A stretch of 64,000 nucleotides of DNA from Rhizomys pruinosus (Eukaryota; Chordata; Mammalia; Rodentia; Spalacidae). The position numbers and the translations under genes were made by a program. The stretch lies in contig VZQC01006589.1 of NCBI GenBank assembly GCA_009823505.1, positions 7,673,743 to 7,737,742 of the forward strand. The letters are read 5' to 3'. Under the pieces are notes generated by a model that was given only the letters and a program-made list of their open reading frames with translations, was not told the DNA's origin and searched no databases. Of this stretch, positions 46,700 through 58,149 are shown piece by piece; the first letter of the stretch is position 1; each line of letters starts with the position of its first letter.

Positions 46700-46936
46700 G
46701 GCCTGGAGGGATGACATAGCACTTAAGAATCCTGGTTGTTCTTGCAGAGAATATGAGTTCAGTTCCAGCACCCACATGGCAGCCGACAACCTTCTGTAAT
46801 GCAAGTTTCAAGGAGCCAAACACCCTCCTCAGGCTTCTGTGGGCATTGTTTGCATGGGTGCATTTACATATATACAGGCAAAACACTTATACAAATAAAA
46901 TACAAATCAAATAAATAAATCTAAAAATTAAAAAGT
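46700..46936 (+). repeat. B2 SINE
   Basis: 'ggcctggagggatgacatag', 'cagcacccacatggcagccg' and an A-rich tail with 'aaataaataaa'. Diverged copy without the 17-bp duplication. Confidence 0.88.
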
Positions 46937-47236
46937 ATGGTTAATGATATGTTTGTATTAAGTATGGAAATATATTAGTTTTTCAGTATCTTTAATAGAT
47001 TTCGCTGTCGTGTAATATTAAATAATGTTGGAAGCTGTAGAGGACCTAAGAAGTACTATATCACACCTTTATTGACCCTTAGACTATGGCCAGGATCTGG
47101 TAATCCATCCAGACACTTGACTTTCAACTCTCACCATCTGACTGATTTATTCCATGGTGGTAAGTATAAATATCTCAATCTGTCCTTTTAGGGGGAATGA
47201 TTGTATGTGTGTGAGAGGGGGGTTACCTTTCTATTT

Positions 47237-47265
47237 TTCTTTCTTTTCTTCTTTCTTTCTTTTTT

Positions 47266-47329
<64 letters not shown>

Positions 47330-47330
47330 A
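47237..47330. repeat. (CTTT)n microsatellite
   Basis: A long, mostly pure CTTT run that abuts a reversed SINE, so it may have grown from its A-rich tail. Confidence 0.96.
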
Positions 47331-47331
47331 T

Positions 47332-47505
47332 TTACTTATTTAATTTTGTGAGTAGGGAGTACACACCTGCCATTGTACATGTGTGGAGGTCAGAGGATAT
47401 CTTGTCCCGTTTCTCTCTCCTTCCACTGCATTGGTCTTAGAGATTGAAATCCAGGTCTTCATGCTCAGGGGCTCATGTCTTTACTCGGTGATCCATCTCA
47501 CTGGC
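47332..47505 (-). repeat. B3-like SINE, minus strand
   Basis: 'acatgtgtggaggtcagagg', 'gagattgaaatccaggtctt' and 'ggtgatccatctcactggct' match a reversed B3. Confidence 0.7.
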
Positions 47506-48689
47506 TGTGTTTTGTTACATAATCCAGGGTGACCTTGAAATCTTCTGCAGTTTCTCAAGGACCCAGTACTGAGGTTGTCAGTCTATGCAATCATGCCTGT
47601 TGAAATATCTGACCTCTATTGAATAAGTATACATTGACTCACTGAATCTTCCCAAATGTTCTTTTTTGATCAGGTTTTAAAGACACGCAGAGATTGAAAC
47701 AATATCCACAGCTTCATTCATAAGGAGCCTCCTAGCTACTGTGTCTCCGCCCCCCACACCCAGCTTAAAACAACAGATGCTGAACAGCAGATGCTGAATC
47801 ACCACTGATAAGACAGAAAAGAAACACAGACTCCACTAAGTGCTGATGTCCATGGACAATTTCTCCTGCAGAAGACTGTCCTTATAGTCCCCTGAATTTC
47901 TCAAACAAGCTCTAGTTTCTCACGAGCTTTCTTCATTGATAACCCAATAACCATGTGCTCATAGTTACACCAGTGAGATAGAATAATGCCCTGAATGTTT
48001 TCTGAGTGAGTGAGTCACTTTATGAATCCTGTTCCCTGTGGTCTGAATTAGAGGCTACTGTGGTCTTAGTGAAAAATACTTCTCAGCATGTTGTATTACA
48101 GTTCCATTCCCTTCATAATCTCCATGGGCACCACCCTCACGGCTCAGATGACCTGAAGTAATTAGCTCCCAATACTTGTGCCAGAATAATTCCATCAATA
48201 GAAACATCTCCAGCAACCCCTGTTCTCACTTAGAGGAAATATATCCAAGAGCAAATGAACCACAGCATGTTGCAAGGCACAGAATTTAAGTGTGTAAAAT
48301 GTCATAACTGACATTAGGAAATCAACCTTCTCCCAGTTTCACCCTATAAAGAAGTTGGTACATGCAGTTGGGAGGGATGAGTATAAGGGAGAATGTGGAA
48401 GGAGTTAAAGTCAAAAATAAGGGGCATGTATATAAGCTAAAACATTTTATTTATGTATAAAAGGACCAAAGAATGAATAAACATTAATTATAAAAATCCT
48501 GAAGTTTGTTCTGGATACCCTAGGGCCCTAGGTGCAGGACACAGAGGCTAGAGCTTCTTCAGACATGTGTGGCAGAAGGCAGGGCATTGCAGAGGGTGTG
48601 GGGGCCCTGAAAGCACTCTAGTTACTGCTGAAATACTAAGGAAATTATGTCCTCTCCTGTAGCCTCAGTTTCTTGCTCTTAGTACAGTG
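47506..48689. other. No feature recognised
   Basis: Mixed sequence. No open frame with a known domain and no SINE or LINE word. Confidence 0.5.
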
Positions 48690-48960
48690 GATATTATAGA
48701 AACAACTGGGGCTTGTAAAATTAAATACCTAGTTGAATAAAGAAGGAGAAAGCAAGCTGAGCACAGTGTTAGACTCTCTGCTTCTCTACTAGAAACAGGA
48801 TGTGACCAGCTGCCCCAGGCTCTGTCTCCCATGATTCCTGGTCGTGATGGATTTTGATGTTCACAAGCCAGGGACCAAAATAAGCCCTTCTTTCCATAAG
48901 ATGCTTTTCCCAGGAATTCTGTCACAGCAGGAAACACAGTAACCAATACACACCCTTACA
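48690..48960 (+). repeat. Repeat A-like element, plus orientation
   Basis: 'agaaggagaaagcaagctga', 'gtgatggattttgatgttca' and 'ctgtcacagcaggaaacaca' follow the order of the right half of repeat A, with 'accaaaataagcccttct' in the place of the usual AATAAA-like signal. Confidence 0.5.
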
Positions 48961-49784
48961 GCAGGACCAAAACAGGCTGTTTCTCATTCTCCATAGATCC
49001 CAGGGTTGGCTTCACAACTTTGGATATTCTAACCCTAAATCCCTTTCTTGTCTTAAGAGAATAGAATTCACACTTGGACTCTCACAATTTGAATATTTGG
49101 TCTCAAATATTAGGCCAGTGTTTGGAAACTTTTAATTTACTAGCTGAGGTGGCAAATATTCATCATCAACTTAACTACATTTGGAATTCACTGAAACTAG
49201 ATAGACATTCTGCTCAGATTATTTGAATACAGAAGGCCCACCATAAAGGTGGGTGTTTTCTTCTGATGGCCGCCTGTATACCAACCAGGCCTTGGCAAAG
49301 GGAGCTTCTGCTTTCTCCCTCCTTGCCGTTCGTCTCTCTCACTGGTGAGATCATCTTGTTGTTGTGACATTCCTCCACTGATAGTAGAACCAACTTTAGA
49401 GAATCTGGACTAATACAGTATGAAAATGGACATTGGCTAGGTGGGACTGCAAAATCATCTGTAATATGATAAGGGACAAGTATTATTAAGGCAAAATATT
49501 CTGGAAAGGATTTACTCAGGGTCAGCACACAGAAGTAGTAGTCCAGAGGTATAAGCCTGCATCTCAAGCTGGAACCTGAACTTGGCAACATAAAAGGTCT
49601 CAAAAGAAATGCTTTGACATTTGATATTTTTGATGTATTAACTTTGACACTAAATTGATATTTCAACAATGCGAAAATTGCAGATTTAAAAGCACATCTG
49701 GGTTTGGGCACAACTGCTTGCAAACTGGTTTTACATGAAGGATGCTTGTACTCATAAATTATCACTTATTGTTAAAAAATGAAA
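48961..49784. other. No gene assigned; contains the longest frame not built from tandem repeats
   Basis: A 183-codon minus frame (49214-49765) is open without interruption. It shows no domain that I recognise, no signal peptide or obvious periodicity, and a composition close to that expected from the base content. No repeat family is clear here. It may be chance, a decayed repeat or a small unannotated gene. Confidence 0.3.
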
Positions 49785-49948
49785 AAAAAACTGAGTGAAA
49801 GATGCAGGATAGTTATGGCAGAATGCATGATCTGGGATGGGGTGGGGTGGGGTGGGGGGAAGGGAAAGGGAAATATACCTGAACTGAATTGGAAAATGAT
49901 GTATGAAATACACAAAGCATCAATAAAAAAATGAAAATTAAAAAAAAA
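49785..49948 (+). mobile_element. L1 3'UTR end
   Basis: 'gtgaaagatgcaggatagtt', a strong G-rich tract (49838-49870) and an A-rich tail with 'caataaaaaaatgaaaatta' match the very 3' end of rodent L1. It is short and 5'-truncated. Confidence 0.85.
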
Positions 49949-50117
49949 TCAAAACAGATGTTCTTTATCAAAAAGTTCATCCTCTCTGTTTTACCGAAGT
50001 GACATTATTACCATAAGTTATGGTATTGTTCATGGTCTACATGTTATCATATGAATACCACATGTGTAATTAGAGGGAATATTGGCATCAGATTGCAAAC
50101 AGTTTTGAATTTGTTTT

Positions 50118-50328
50118 AACAATATTTTTTTATTTTTATTTTATGCATATATGTGAGTGCACCCATGTTGTGTGATGCCCACAGAGGTCAGAAGATGGTG
50201 TTGAATCTCCCTTAACTGGAGTTACAGATGGCTGTTAGTATCCATCTGGATGCTGGGAATCCAGCACTGCTCTTAACCACTGGGTCCCTCAGACACTGCT
50301 CTTAACCACTGAGCCATCTCCCCAGCCC
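50118..50328 (-). repeat. B2 SINE with duplicated head
   Basis: Reversed B2 in which 'cactgctcttaaccactg' occurs twice (about 50265-50282 and 50294-50311) before the final 'gccatctccccagcccc'. A local duplication inside the head. Confidence 0.88.
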
Positions 50329-50354
50329 CTAAAATATGTATTAAATCAAGATAT

Positions 50355-50494
50355 TTGAGAGAAAGATGCAAGACATGCATGGAAGAAGGCATGAACTGGG
50401 GTGGGTTGGGGGGCAGGGAGGGGGAATGTGTCTAAATTGGACTGAAAGATAATCTATGAAATATGCAAATCACCATTAATAAATAAATAAATAA
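50355..50494 (+). mobile_element. L1 3'UTR end
   Basis: 'gagaaagatgcaagacatgc', the G-rich tract at 50396-50426, 'tctaaattggactgaaagat' and an AAAT tail. Same type as 10.9 kb. Confidence 0.85.
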
Positions 50495-50940
50495 GCACAG
50501 TAGAGAACAGCTAAGACTTGACCTCAAGAGGAGCCAAGAGAGAGTGCTGATGAAGGTGAAGCCTCAGTTGCTACAAACCCCCAGATTGAAGGGGTCATGG
50601 AAAAAAGCTGAGGCTTGGTTTATGTGAAGCTTGGAGAGTCCATTGGTGAATGTGCAGACTCAGTCCAGGTGGAGACTTCTAGATATTGAGAGTGCGGTGG
50701 GAGGACTGCAAGGCGAGGACTGGGGGCATCCACCAAAGCATGAACCTTAGCCCCCAAACAAGCTTTTGTAACCCATATCATAAGTAACAGATGTTTTACC
50801 TTGAACCATGTGCACTACCGGGTTTTAGTTTTGCTTTGATCTGACTATCACTGTGCCAGCTTCTTCCTCTATGGTTTGGGAGAGTAAGCAGCACTTTCAT
50901 CTTGCAGACTATTAACAACTGTCTAACTGGACTTCAGGCC
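50495..50940 (+). repeat. Possible old rodent LTR-like repeat (unassigned)
   Basis: 'gaccgggcatccacc'-type text is absent, but 'ggactgggggcatccaccaa', 'ttgctttgatctgactatca' and 'cttcctctatggtttgggag' read like a known rodent interspersed repeat. I cannot name the family or its ends, and see no retroviral coding. Confidence 0.25.
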
Positions 50941-51605
50941 TGCTCAATAGGAGGGAATCCGGGCATGCTACTGTAAACATATCCACTGCATATGATTGGA
51001 GAGGCCATAGACTTATAGAAGCACCTTCTGCTGCTATTTCCTAGATAAAGTAATTTCTTGCTGTATTCTACACAGATAAGTGTAGCTCTCACCACTTTTC
51101 AAAGAAGTTTCTTTTCGCAACAGATGAAGATCCTTAGAAAATTCAACAAACAAAATGCAGACAAAAAGTACTTAGCTTCAACTGATATATCTACAAAAAT
51201 GCAACCCTTATAGCTAAATCCCAGAAAGCATCACTGAAGATGGGTGGAAATATTGTAAGAGCCATAGAAACAAGATGTCTGCTGCTAGATAATGCATTCT
51301 AGAGAGGATAGTGAAAGTGCACCCATGAAATATCCATAATATGGTTCGTTACAATATCTACCTAGTGCAAAACCATTCAATGTGGCCATATGGCTCAGAG
51401 AAGTTATACACAGTCCCACCTCTAGAGGAAGAACTATAGGAAATCAATGGATGCTGAGGAAGGGCCTATCAGTTTTCTCCAGGGACTAGCTCCCAGAGAG
51501 ATTATCTAATCCCAAGTGGGCAGGCTTAAACACATATGGAGACAAGGGGCAGTAAATGTACTCAGTGAATCATGTAGATTGATGGATGAGAGATGATTGA
51601 TAGAT

Positions 51606-51637
<32 letters not shown>

Positions 51638-52029
51638 TATAGATAGATGATAGATAGATAGATAGATGATAGTAGATAATAGAAAGATAATGGATAGATA
51701 GATGATAGATAGATAGATAATAGATAATGGATAGAAAAATTATAGATGATAGATAGTAGATAATAGATAATAGATGGCTTATAGATGATACACAGATAGT
51801 AAATAGTAGCTAATAGATAGATAATGGATAGATAGATGATAGATAGATAGATAGTAGATAATTGATAGATGATAGATGATAGATAGATAGATAGTAGATA
51901 ATAGGTAATGGATAGATGATAGATGATAGATAGATAATAGATAGTGGATATGGATATATAGATAGAAGATAAAAGATAGATAATGGATAGATAGATGATA
52001 GATAATGGATAAATTATGGATAGATAGAT

Positions 52030-52064
<35 letters not shown>

Positions 52065-52205
52065 GAAAAATATGTCTGTGTAACATGTAACAATAATAAT
52101 CAAAGAAGAGGAAAGGAAATTGAAAGGGGGTGGGAGAACATTGTATGAAGGGGTCGGAGGGGAAGAAAAGACATAAATACAATACTTATTTAAGGAATTC
52201 TCAAA
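50941..52205 (+). mobile_element. Old L1 3'UTR interrupted by GATA array
   Basis: 'cacctctagaggaagaacta', 'ggaaatcaatggatgctgag' and 'cagttttctccagggactag' precede the array. 'taacaataataatcaaagaa', a G-rich tract (52123-52170) and an A-rich end follow it. This is the standard order of a rodent L1 3'UTR, in which a short AT-rich stretch normally sits where the array is now. Confidence 0.8.
51578..52065. repeat. Large GATA/GATG/AATA compound array
   Basis: About 490 bp of GATA with regular 'gatgatagat' and 'agataatagat' variants and purer runs at both ends. The 206- and 104-codon minus frames are translations of this repeat. Confidence 0.97.
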
Positions 52206-52279
52206 AATAAGGTTGGATTATGATTTATATTGTGAAATGAATATGAGATCTTGGAAACAAGAAATGAAATGGTTTGACT

Positions 52280-52610
52280 TATACTGCTGTGGTCATTTGT
52301 AAAGTTGACAAGGGGTCAGTTGTGCTGTTTACTCTTTTCTCAACTGGACACACTCTAGATTCATCTATGAAGAGAGAACCCTAAGTGGGGAATGTTCTTC
52401 ATCAGACTGGCCTGGAATGATGTCTTTGGAAGTATTTTCTTCATTTTAATTGATGCTGGAGAGCCCAGACCACTGTGGGTGCTGTCAGTTCTTGGCAGAT
52501 GGGCCTCAGCTGCACACGAGAAGTGGAATGTGAATCCGGGGGCAAGCATGCAAGCACCTTTCCTCCGCTGTGTCTGCTTCAGCTCCTGCTCCCCCACGCT
52601 TTCAAGGGGC
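52280..52610 (+). repeat. Rodent repeat A, plus orientation
   Basis: 'catttgtaaagttgacaagg', 'agatgggcctcagctgcaca' and 'cttcagctcctgctccccca' follow the family order. A minus-oriented copy lies ~315 bp downstream. Confidence 0.55.
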
Positions 52611-52796
52611 ATCTGCCAACCTGAAGGAGATTTTGGAATGTTATTTGCTATAATAGATTTGAAATTCTTTTGAAGACAATGAAAATTCCAAGTGAAAATA
52701 AGTTCTAGTTCTGAAAAGAGAAGTATTTTTGAACATCAGTTTATTGATGCAGTCATTCAATCAATAAATACATTCAATCAATAAAAAATTACTGAG

Positions 52797-52925
52797 GATA
52801 GGTGTGAGGACACAGATTATATTAATTAATCTACTCCAGTGGTGAGAAGATCACAGGTTCAAGGCCACCTTGTCTGCACCTCAGAGTTCTTTCAAGGCTA
52901 GCTGGACCACTGAGTGAGGTTGTGC
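52797..52925 (+). repeat. B1/B4-like SINE, degenerate
   Basis: 'gatcacaggttcaaggccac' and 'gctagctggaccactgagtg' resemble the B1-like part of a B4 element. Confidence 0.5.
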
Positions 52926-53305
52926 TCTAATTTGATTTTCTGTTGCTGTGATAAAACACTGACCAAACCCAACTTGGTGAGAAAAGGGCTTGTTTCATCT
53001 TACAACTCCCAGGTCACAGTCCATCACTGAGGGAAGAAAGGCAGCCCAAGGCAGGAATGTAGAGCTGTAAACTGAAGTGGAGGCCATGGAGGAGCACTAC
53101 TTGCTGGCTTCTTCTGGTGATTTACTCAGCTACGTTTCTTATACAACCCAGGGCCACCTGACTAGAGAAGGCACTGCCCACAGTGGGCTGCGCCCTCCCA
53201 CAATACTCAACAATCAAGAAAATGCCCCATAGAGATGCGCAGAGGCCAGCTTGATGGAGGAATTCCCAGTGGATCTTCTTCTTCCCAGATGTGCCTAGTT
53301 GCAAA
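52926..53305 (-). repeat. Rodent repeat A, minus orientation, near full-length
   Basis: 'ttctgttgctgtgataaaac', 'cacagtccatcactgaggga', 'cttatacaacccagggccac', 'cagtgggctgcgccctccca' and 'caatcaagaaaatgccccat' run in the order known for this rodent family. It is the best-preserved copy in the window. Confidence 0.7.
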
Positions 53306-53349
53306 CCCAAGCTAGCCAAAGCAGATTTTCATCTTGAAATAAAAGAACA

Positions 53350-53440
53350 AGGGAGATGCACATGGAGGTAGCTCAGTGGTAAAATGTTTGCTCTGCAGAG
53401 GAAAGACCCTAGAGTCAGTTCTCCAGTAGTACAAGTATCT
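53350..53440 (+). repeat. ID-like (tRNA-derived) SINE fragment
   Basis: 'catggaggtagctcagtggt' and 'gtttgctctgcagaggaaag' resemble the head of ID/B4 elements. Too diverged to be a tRNA gene. Confidence 0.5.
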
Positions 53441-53739
53441 TGCTGAATATTTGTTCTGTGCAAGGTGTACTAGTCCTGCCTCTGAGTATATGAAATAAAT
53501 TTTAATCAAGTGTGATTTATAATTAGAAATATAAATGAAGAAGTGTTTGAACAAGAATGGTATATTTGGTTGTATGTGCATGTGTGCGCCAACACATGTG
53601 TTTGTATGCTCATGTATGTGGGTGGGGTGTAGTGGACAAACTTTGGGTTTTGGTCCTCACCTTCCATCCTGTTGGGACTGAAATCTTTCATCACTTCTCA
53701 GGCCAGTCCAGCTGTCCTGAGTCTTCTGGAGACTCCTAT

Positions 53740-53885
53740 CTCCACTGCACCTGCTGGTAGGGTTGCCCAGTGCTACAGACACATGTTCTGCTGTGTCTTC
53801 CTGTTATGGGGGTCCTAGGGATCCAGACTCGGTTGTCAGGTTCATGTGACAAGCATTTCTACACACTCAGTCATCTCCTTAGCCT
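53740..53885 (-). repeat. Possible B3 or B4-related SINE head
   Basis: 'gatccagactcggttgtcag' and 'agtcatctccttagcc' look like a reversed, old tRNA-derived SINE head. Confidence 0.4.
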
Positions 53886-54060
53886 AAAATTAGAATATTT
53901 TCATTTCAGAAGTAATAGAACTTGAGTATAAAATAAATGATGTGATTTGTATCCCAAAGCTTATGATGGACTTTTATGAAACAAAGGATGCATGGACCAT
54001 GAACCCTGCTGTGGGTCCTGCCTAAGGTGTAATGAGGATGGAAACATAAGATGAAAATAA

Positions 54061-54212
54061 GCCAGGCATGGTGGCGCATGCCTTTAGTCCTAGCACTTGG
54101 GAGGCAGAGGCAGGCAGATCTTTGTGAGTTCAAGGCCAGCCTGGTCTACAGAGCAAGCAAGTTCCAGGACAGTTGGGGCTAAAGGGAGACCATGTCTTGA
54201 AAATACCAAAAA

Positions 54213-54255
<43 letters not shown>

Positions 54256-54256
54256 A
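54061..54256 (+). repeat. B1 SINE with (AAAT)n tail
   Basis: 'gccaggcatggtggcgcatg' to 'agaccatgtcttgaaaatac', then about 11 AAAT units. An exact 10-bp target duplication 'atgaaaataa' lies at 54051-54060 and 54257-54266. Confidence 0.96.
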
Positions 54257-54394
54257 ATGAAAATAAAAGCTGGCAGTGTTGTATGTAATATGAATTATTA
54301 TTGCTTATTTCTGAATATATCAATTTCATTTCTGTAAATAATGACTAATATAACACTATTTATAAAGGTCTCAGTATTAAATATATCAATCATA

Positions 54395-55420
54395 TGAATT
54401 TAAATTTTTTTATTTAAGAATGTCATGCATGAATATTTTATTTGCATCATTTCTACTCTTATCAATCTAACTCCTCCCATGTCCCTCAAAATTCCTTTTC
54501 ATCTTCTTTGATTATTATTGTTACGTATGCATCCATACGTTTATAAATACACGGATATATACATTTCTGAGTCCATGTCACACACTCCATTGGTGAAGCT
54601 TCCCTATCATGTGTAGAATGCGTTAACTAGCAGCAGTGAGTCGTTCCCCTGACTCTTATGATCTTCCTGCCCGTTCTTCCTGAGGGGTGCTCTTCCTGAA
54701 CTCCGCAGCCTTAGATGTAAAGCCTGCATTGTAGACTTGGGATTTAGGTCTGGGATCCTCACAGTCACTTACTTCCTGCATTTGACCAGTTGTGGAACTT
54801 TGTAATACTTTCCATATGTTGCAAAAAGAAGCTTCCTTATGAGTGGTCAGAGAGACAATTATCTGTGAATATAAAGATGCATATTTAGAATATAGCAACA
54901 ATTTACATTGGTCTAGGGAAATGACAGAAGTAAGTTATTCTCTAAGGTCTTTGGCCTTTCCAGCCTGTGTCCTTGGCAATATTTACAGCATCACACATGG
55001 ATTCCCTCCCAACAAGTGGGCCTTAAGTCCAATTGAACAGCTACTGATTGCATCCAAAAATGCACGTGCCACTACTGCACCAGTAGAGACAGTTTTCTGG
55101 GCCAGTCACTGCTGTGATTCATAGGATTCACAGCTACGTAGGGCCACTGATTGGTTTTCTCCCTTAGAATCTTGCATAGTCTCCTCTGATATCATGAGAA
55201 CTAGTCTTCAGAAAGGAGGTTTGCAGGTCAGTTCCAGATCAATTGCTCCAAATCCTGTGTCCAAAATGTGACCTGTCTTCAGCAATAGGGTCTTACCTTC
55301 CAGTTCTGGGAGGCAGTCAAGGGTTGTGGTAATAGCCTGTGTTATTATGGGAGTCTCTTATGCTACCCTGACAAACACCTCAAAGGGAGGTTTCCCTTGG
55401 CTGACATTGTGATTTGTGTT
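54395..55420 (-). mobile_element. Old L1 3' end and 3'UTR, minus strand
   Basis: The reversed end 'tcatgcatgaatattttatt', then 'cagttgtggaactttgtaat', 'tgttgcaaaaagaagcttcc', 'gggccttaagtccaattgaa' and 'gtgccactactgcaccagta', a series well known from old rodent L1 3'UTR. No coding. Confidence 0.65.
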
Positions 55421-55824
55421 GAAAGATAAATAATACTTAGGTGGTATGAAAAACCAAAGAGAAATATTATTTCATAAGTGTACTGAAAATTCTGCATACA
55501 GTGTACACGTGAATGCAATTATATATATATATTTATATATGCACAAAGATATCTATATCTTTAAAGATGATTTTTAATTAACTGTTATCAATGCCTGGTT
55601 TTGCTCTAAGTAGCCTAGACAAGACACCAGGTCACTCTGTTCAAATCTCTACTAACAGGATGTTCATTTCCTTAGGGCGAATTTTCTCTCCTTTTGAAGT
55701 ATTTTCTACCAGAGAGTTCATTCTCCTCTTGGCATGGATTACGCAGCCTCTCACCCCTTGCCTTTGATCTTCACTCTTCTCTACGTAGGAGGTCTAAATT
55801 ATCTTGCAAGACTGTCTTTAGACC

Positions 55825-55882
55825 CTAGGAGAAATCTCCACTCCCTCTAAAAGATTTCAGGTTTCAATCAGAAATCTTTTAG

Positions 55883-55919
<37 letters not shown>

Positions 55920-55998
55920 TTCAATCTGATTGAAATCTGAAACCTAGAAGAAATCTACACTCCCTCTAAAAGATTTCAGATTTCAGATTTAAATCAGA
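55825..55998. repeat. Quasi-palindrome and direct repeat around (ATT)n
   Basis: A ~37-bp segment (55825-55861) recurs at 55944-55980. Between them are a perfect 12-bp inverted repeat (55847-55858 and 55871-55882, 12-bp loop), an (ATT)n run (55883-55918), and 'tctgattgaaatctgaaacc', a near inverse of the first copy. The layout suits replication template switching. Confidence 0.85.
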
Positions 55999-56424
55999 AC
56001 ATACCAATGACTTCCTTTTGGGGTGTTTTAGATGTGTCTTTAGTGACAAGTACTGTAATGTGGCAGTTGAAATAATCCTTGCCTAGAGGTCACATTCTAT
56101 ACTTAGGGGAGCTACAGGAAGAGCTACTTTACATTGTATTGTTACTAAGATCTATGTGCTGAGGAAATAAACACAGTATCCCAGGAGCTAACAAAAGCCA
56201 GCATCTCACATCTAGGGATTGGATCATTTATAAAACATCCAGAGGTGTCCTGTTGGAGGACCACAAGGAAGATGTGAGCTTTGGCTGCCTTTTAGCTGGA
56301 AAAAAGGGAAATCAACCAATCAGTACCTCATTTAATCCAGAAATTATTTTGCTTTTGGGCCTTAATTAGAAACCACTTTCCATTTGTTCCTCTTCCATGG
56401 ATAACAAAATTGCTTAATGTAACT

Positions 56425-56426
<2 letters not shown>

Positions 56427-56469
<43 letters not shown>
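56427..56469. repeat. (GA)n microsatellite
   Basis: A pure GA run of about 21 units. Confidence 0.97.
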
Positions 56470-56471
<2 letters not shown>

Positions 56472-57450
56472 TGAGACACAGAGAGACAGATAACATATGT
56501 TTGAAACAAAAGGTTTTAAAGAGAGGAAGGGAATGAATTATAAGATACATGTTTCATAGTAGAATTTCCTTCACAATTAGTAAGAATTTTCTATTTATGA
56601 ATGAGAAAGGAGCCCAAAGTCCTTTACTATTTGAAAAATCTATTTACCAATACATATTCTTGTGGCTTTTAAAAAATTAGCTGAATGCAAAGCCACATTG
56701 CCCATCTGAAATATACTATGTTGCTTATATAACATTTCTTTCTAAAATTATCACATCTATTTCCAGTTCAGAGGAACACATGAGAGAAAGCAAGTCCTTC
56801 TTCCTGCAATAGTTTGGACAGTACTGAGTAGGTCTGTTCATTTTTAATCTAACAGGTATAAATTCAAGTCTTCTTTGTTGCTTATGAGCTTCCTGTTGTT
56901 GAAATCATAACTTCTCTGAGATCAGCCTTGATAAAACAGCCTCAGTCATGCTGGTTAACTATCTATGCATGTTACTTTAATACCAACATTGAGATCATGC
57001 TTATGGAAGCACAGCATAAGTAAGGATGCATTCTGGAACTTCACTCTAGCCATAGTTTGTGGTGGTATAGGAGACAGATTCTAGGGGAGTTTCAGAATCT
57101 GTTTCAGGTGAGACTGCCTGACTTTTAGGAAGAGCACAGAAAGCAAATGAAACCAACCCTGCTTAGAAAAGGGAGACAGTTTCACAGTGGGGGTTGTGCT
57201 TAGCCAGGAGTTATTTTGGCATCAGAGAAGGCTAAATGTAGCCAAAAACAAGTATTTTCAAGTCAGAGTCTAAGGGTTCTAATTTGGCTTCTATAGTTTG
57301 TTTATTCACGTGTTTTCAAAATAGGGCAGTTCAGGTACAATTTCTTGTGCCATTGACTCAGAGTAATTCAAATGCTGTTCTCAACTCAACCCCAGCAGGG
57401 AGATGACACTGCAGCAGCCAGTACCACCTCCTGACTTTCAGCCTTGCTTC
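56470..57450. other. No feature recognised
   Basis: Mixed sequence with no repeat that I can name. Confidence 0.5.
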
Positions 57451-57462
57451 TTGTCTTCCCAG

Positions 57463-57665
57463 CTCATCTTAACTCAGGACACTCAAACTCTGGGACTCTT
57501 TGCTGTCTCAGACAATCCTTCATTGAAGCCGTGGCCCGACTTGTGGAAACTGCTCTTATAGTGATTCCGGGAAAAGTTACCTCCAAGCCCAATTCAGCCC
57601 TCCCTTCAGGTCTGATGCAAGCTTTTAAAAGAGGCAATGTTCTTTGTCTGGCCTTTATTCGGTGA
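57463..57665 (+). other. Possible exon (unassigned)
   Basis: A strong acceptor-like context ('ccttgcttcttgtcttcccag', here 57442-57462) precedes a frame that is open to a stop at 57663-57665, about 67 codons. The opposite strand is also open across it (57733-57464), which weakens the case. GC content is higher than in its surroundings, and no domain is recognised. It ends just before minus-strand L1 sequence. Confidence 0.22.
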
Positions 57666-58149
57666 TGGGTTATCTTTTCTAAGTTCTGGGAAGCAATCAA
57701 GGGCTGTGGCAGTAGCCCTTTTGGGAGTCTCATGCACTACCATGACAAACAACTCAAAGGGAATTTTATTCTGCTTGGTACGGTTTTTTGATATATACGC
57801 TTGAGCCATACACATGTACTTTTATATTTATTGCTGTATATTTTCCGGTAAGGGCTTCAAACAAATACATTTCCGTCTGGATTTTTGCATCATCTGGCAC
57901 TGTCTCTTTTCTCACTCCTACTGAGCAACCCTCCCTACCCTCTCCCCAGTTACAGTACCCCTCCTCATTCCCTCCTTGATAACACCTGTCTCCTCTGCTC
58001 CTGAGCTCCTTCCCCTTATCCTCGTGGTTCCTTTCCATTTTCCTGGATCTTGGAGTTACATGAGGATATATACTCTCTTCTAGGAATTTGGAACAAAGAT
58101 TCACAAATGAGAGAGAATAGATGTGGCTTTTTTTTTTTTTTTGAGTCTG

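Noticed and set aside
51562..52182. 206-codon frame rich in I, Y, L and S
   Set aside because: It is a reading of the GATA array and carries no information beyond the tetranucleotide.
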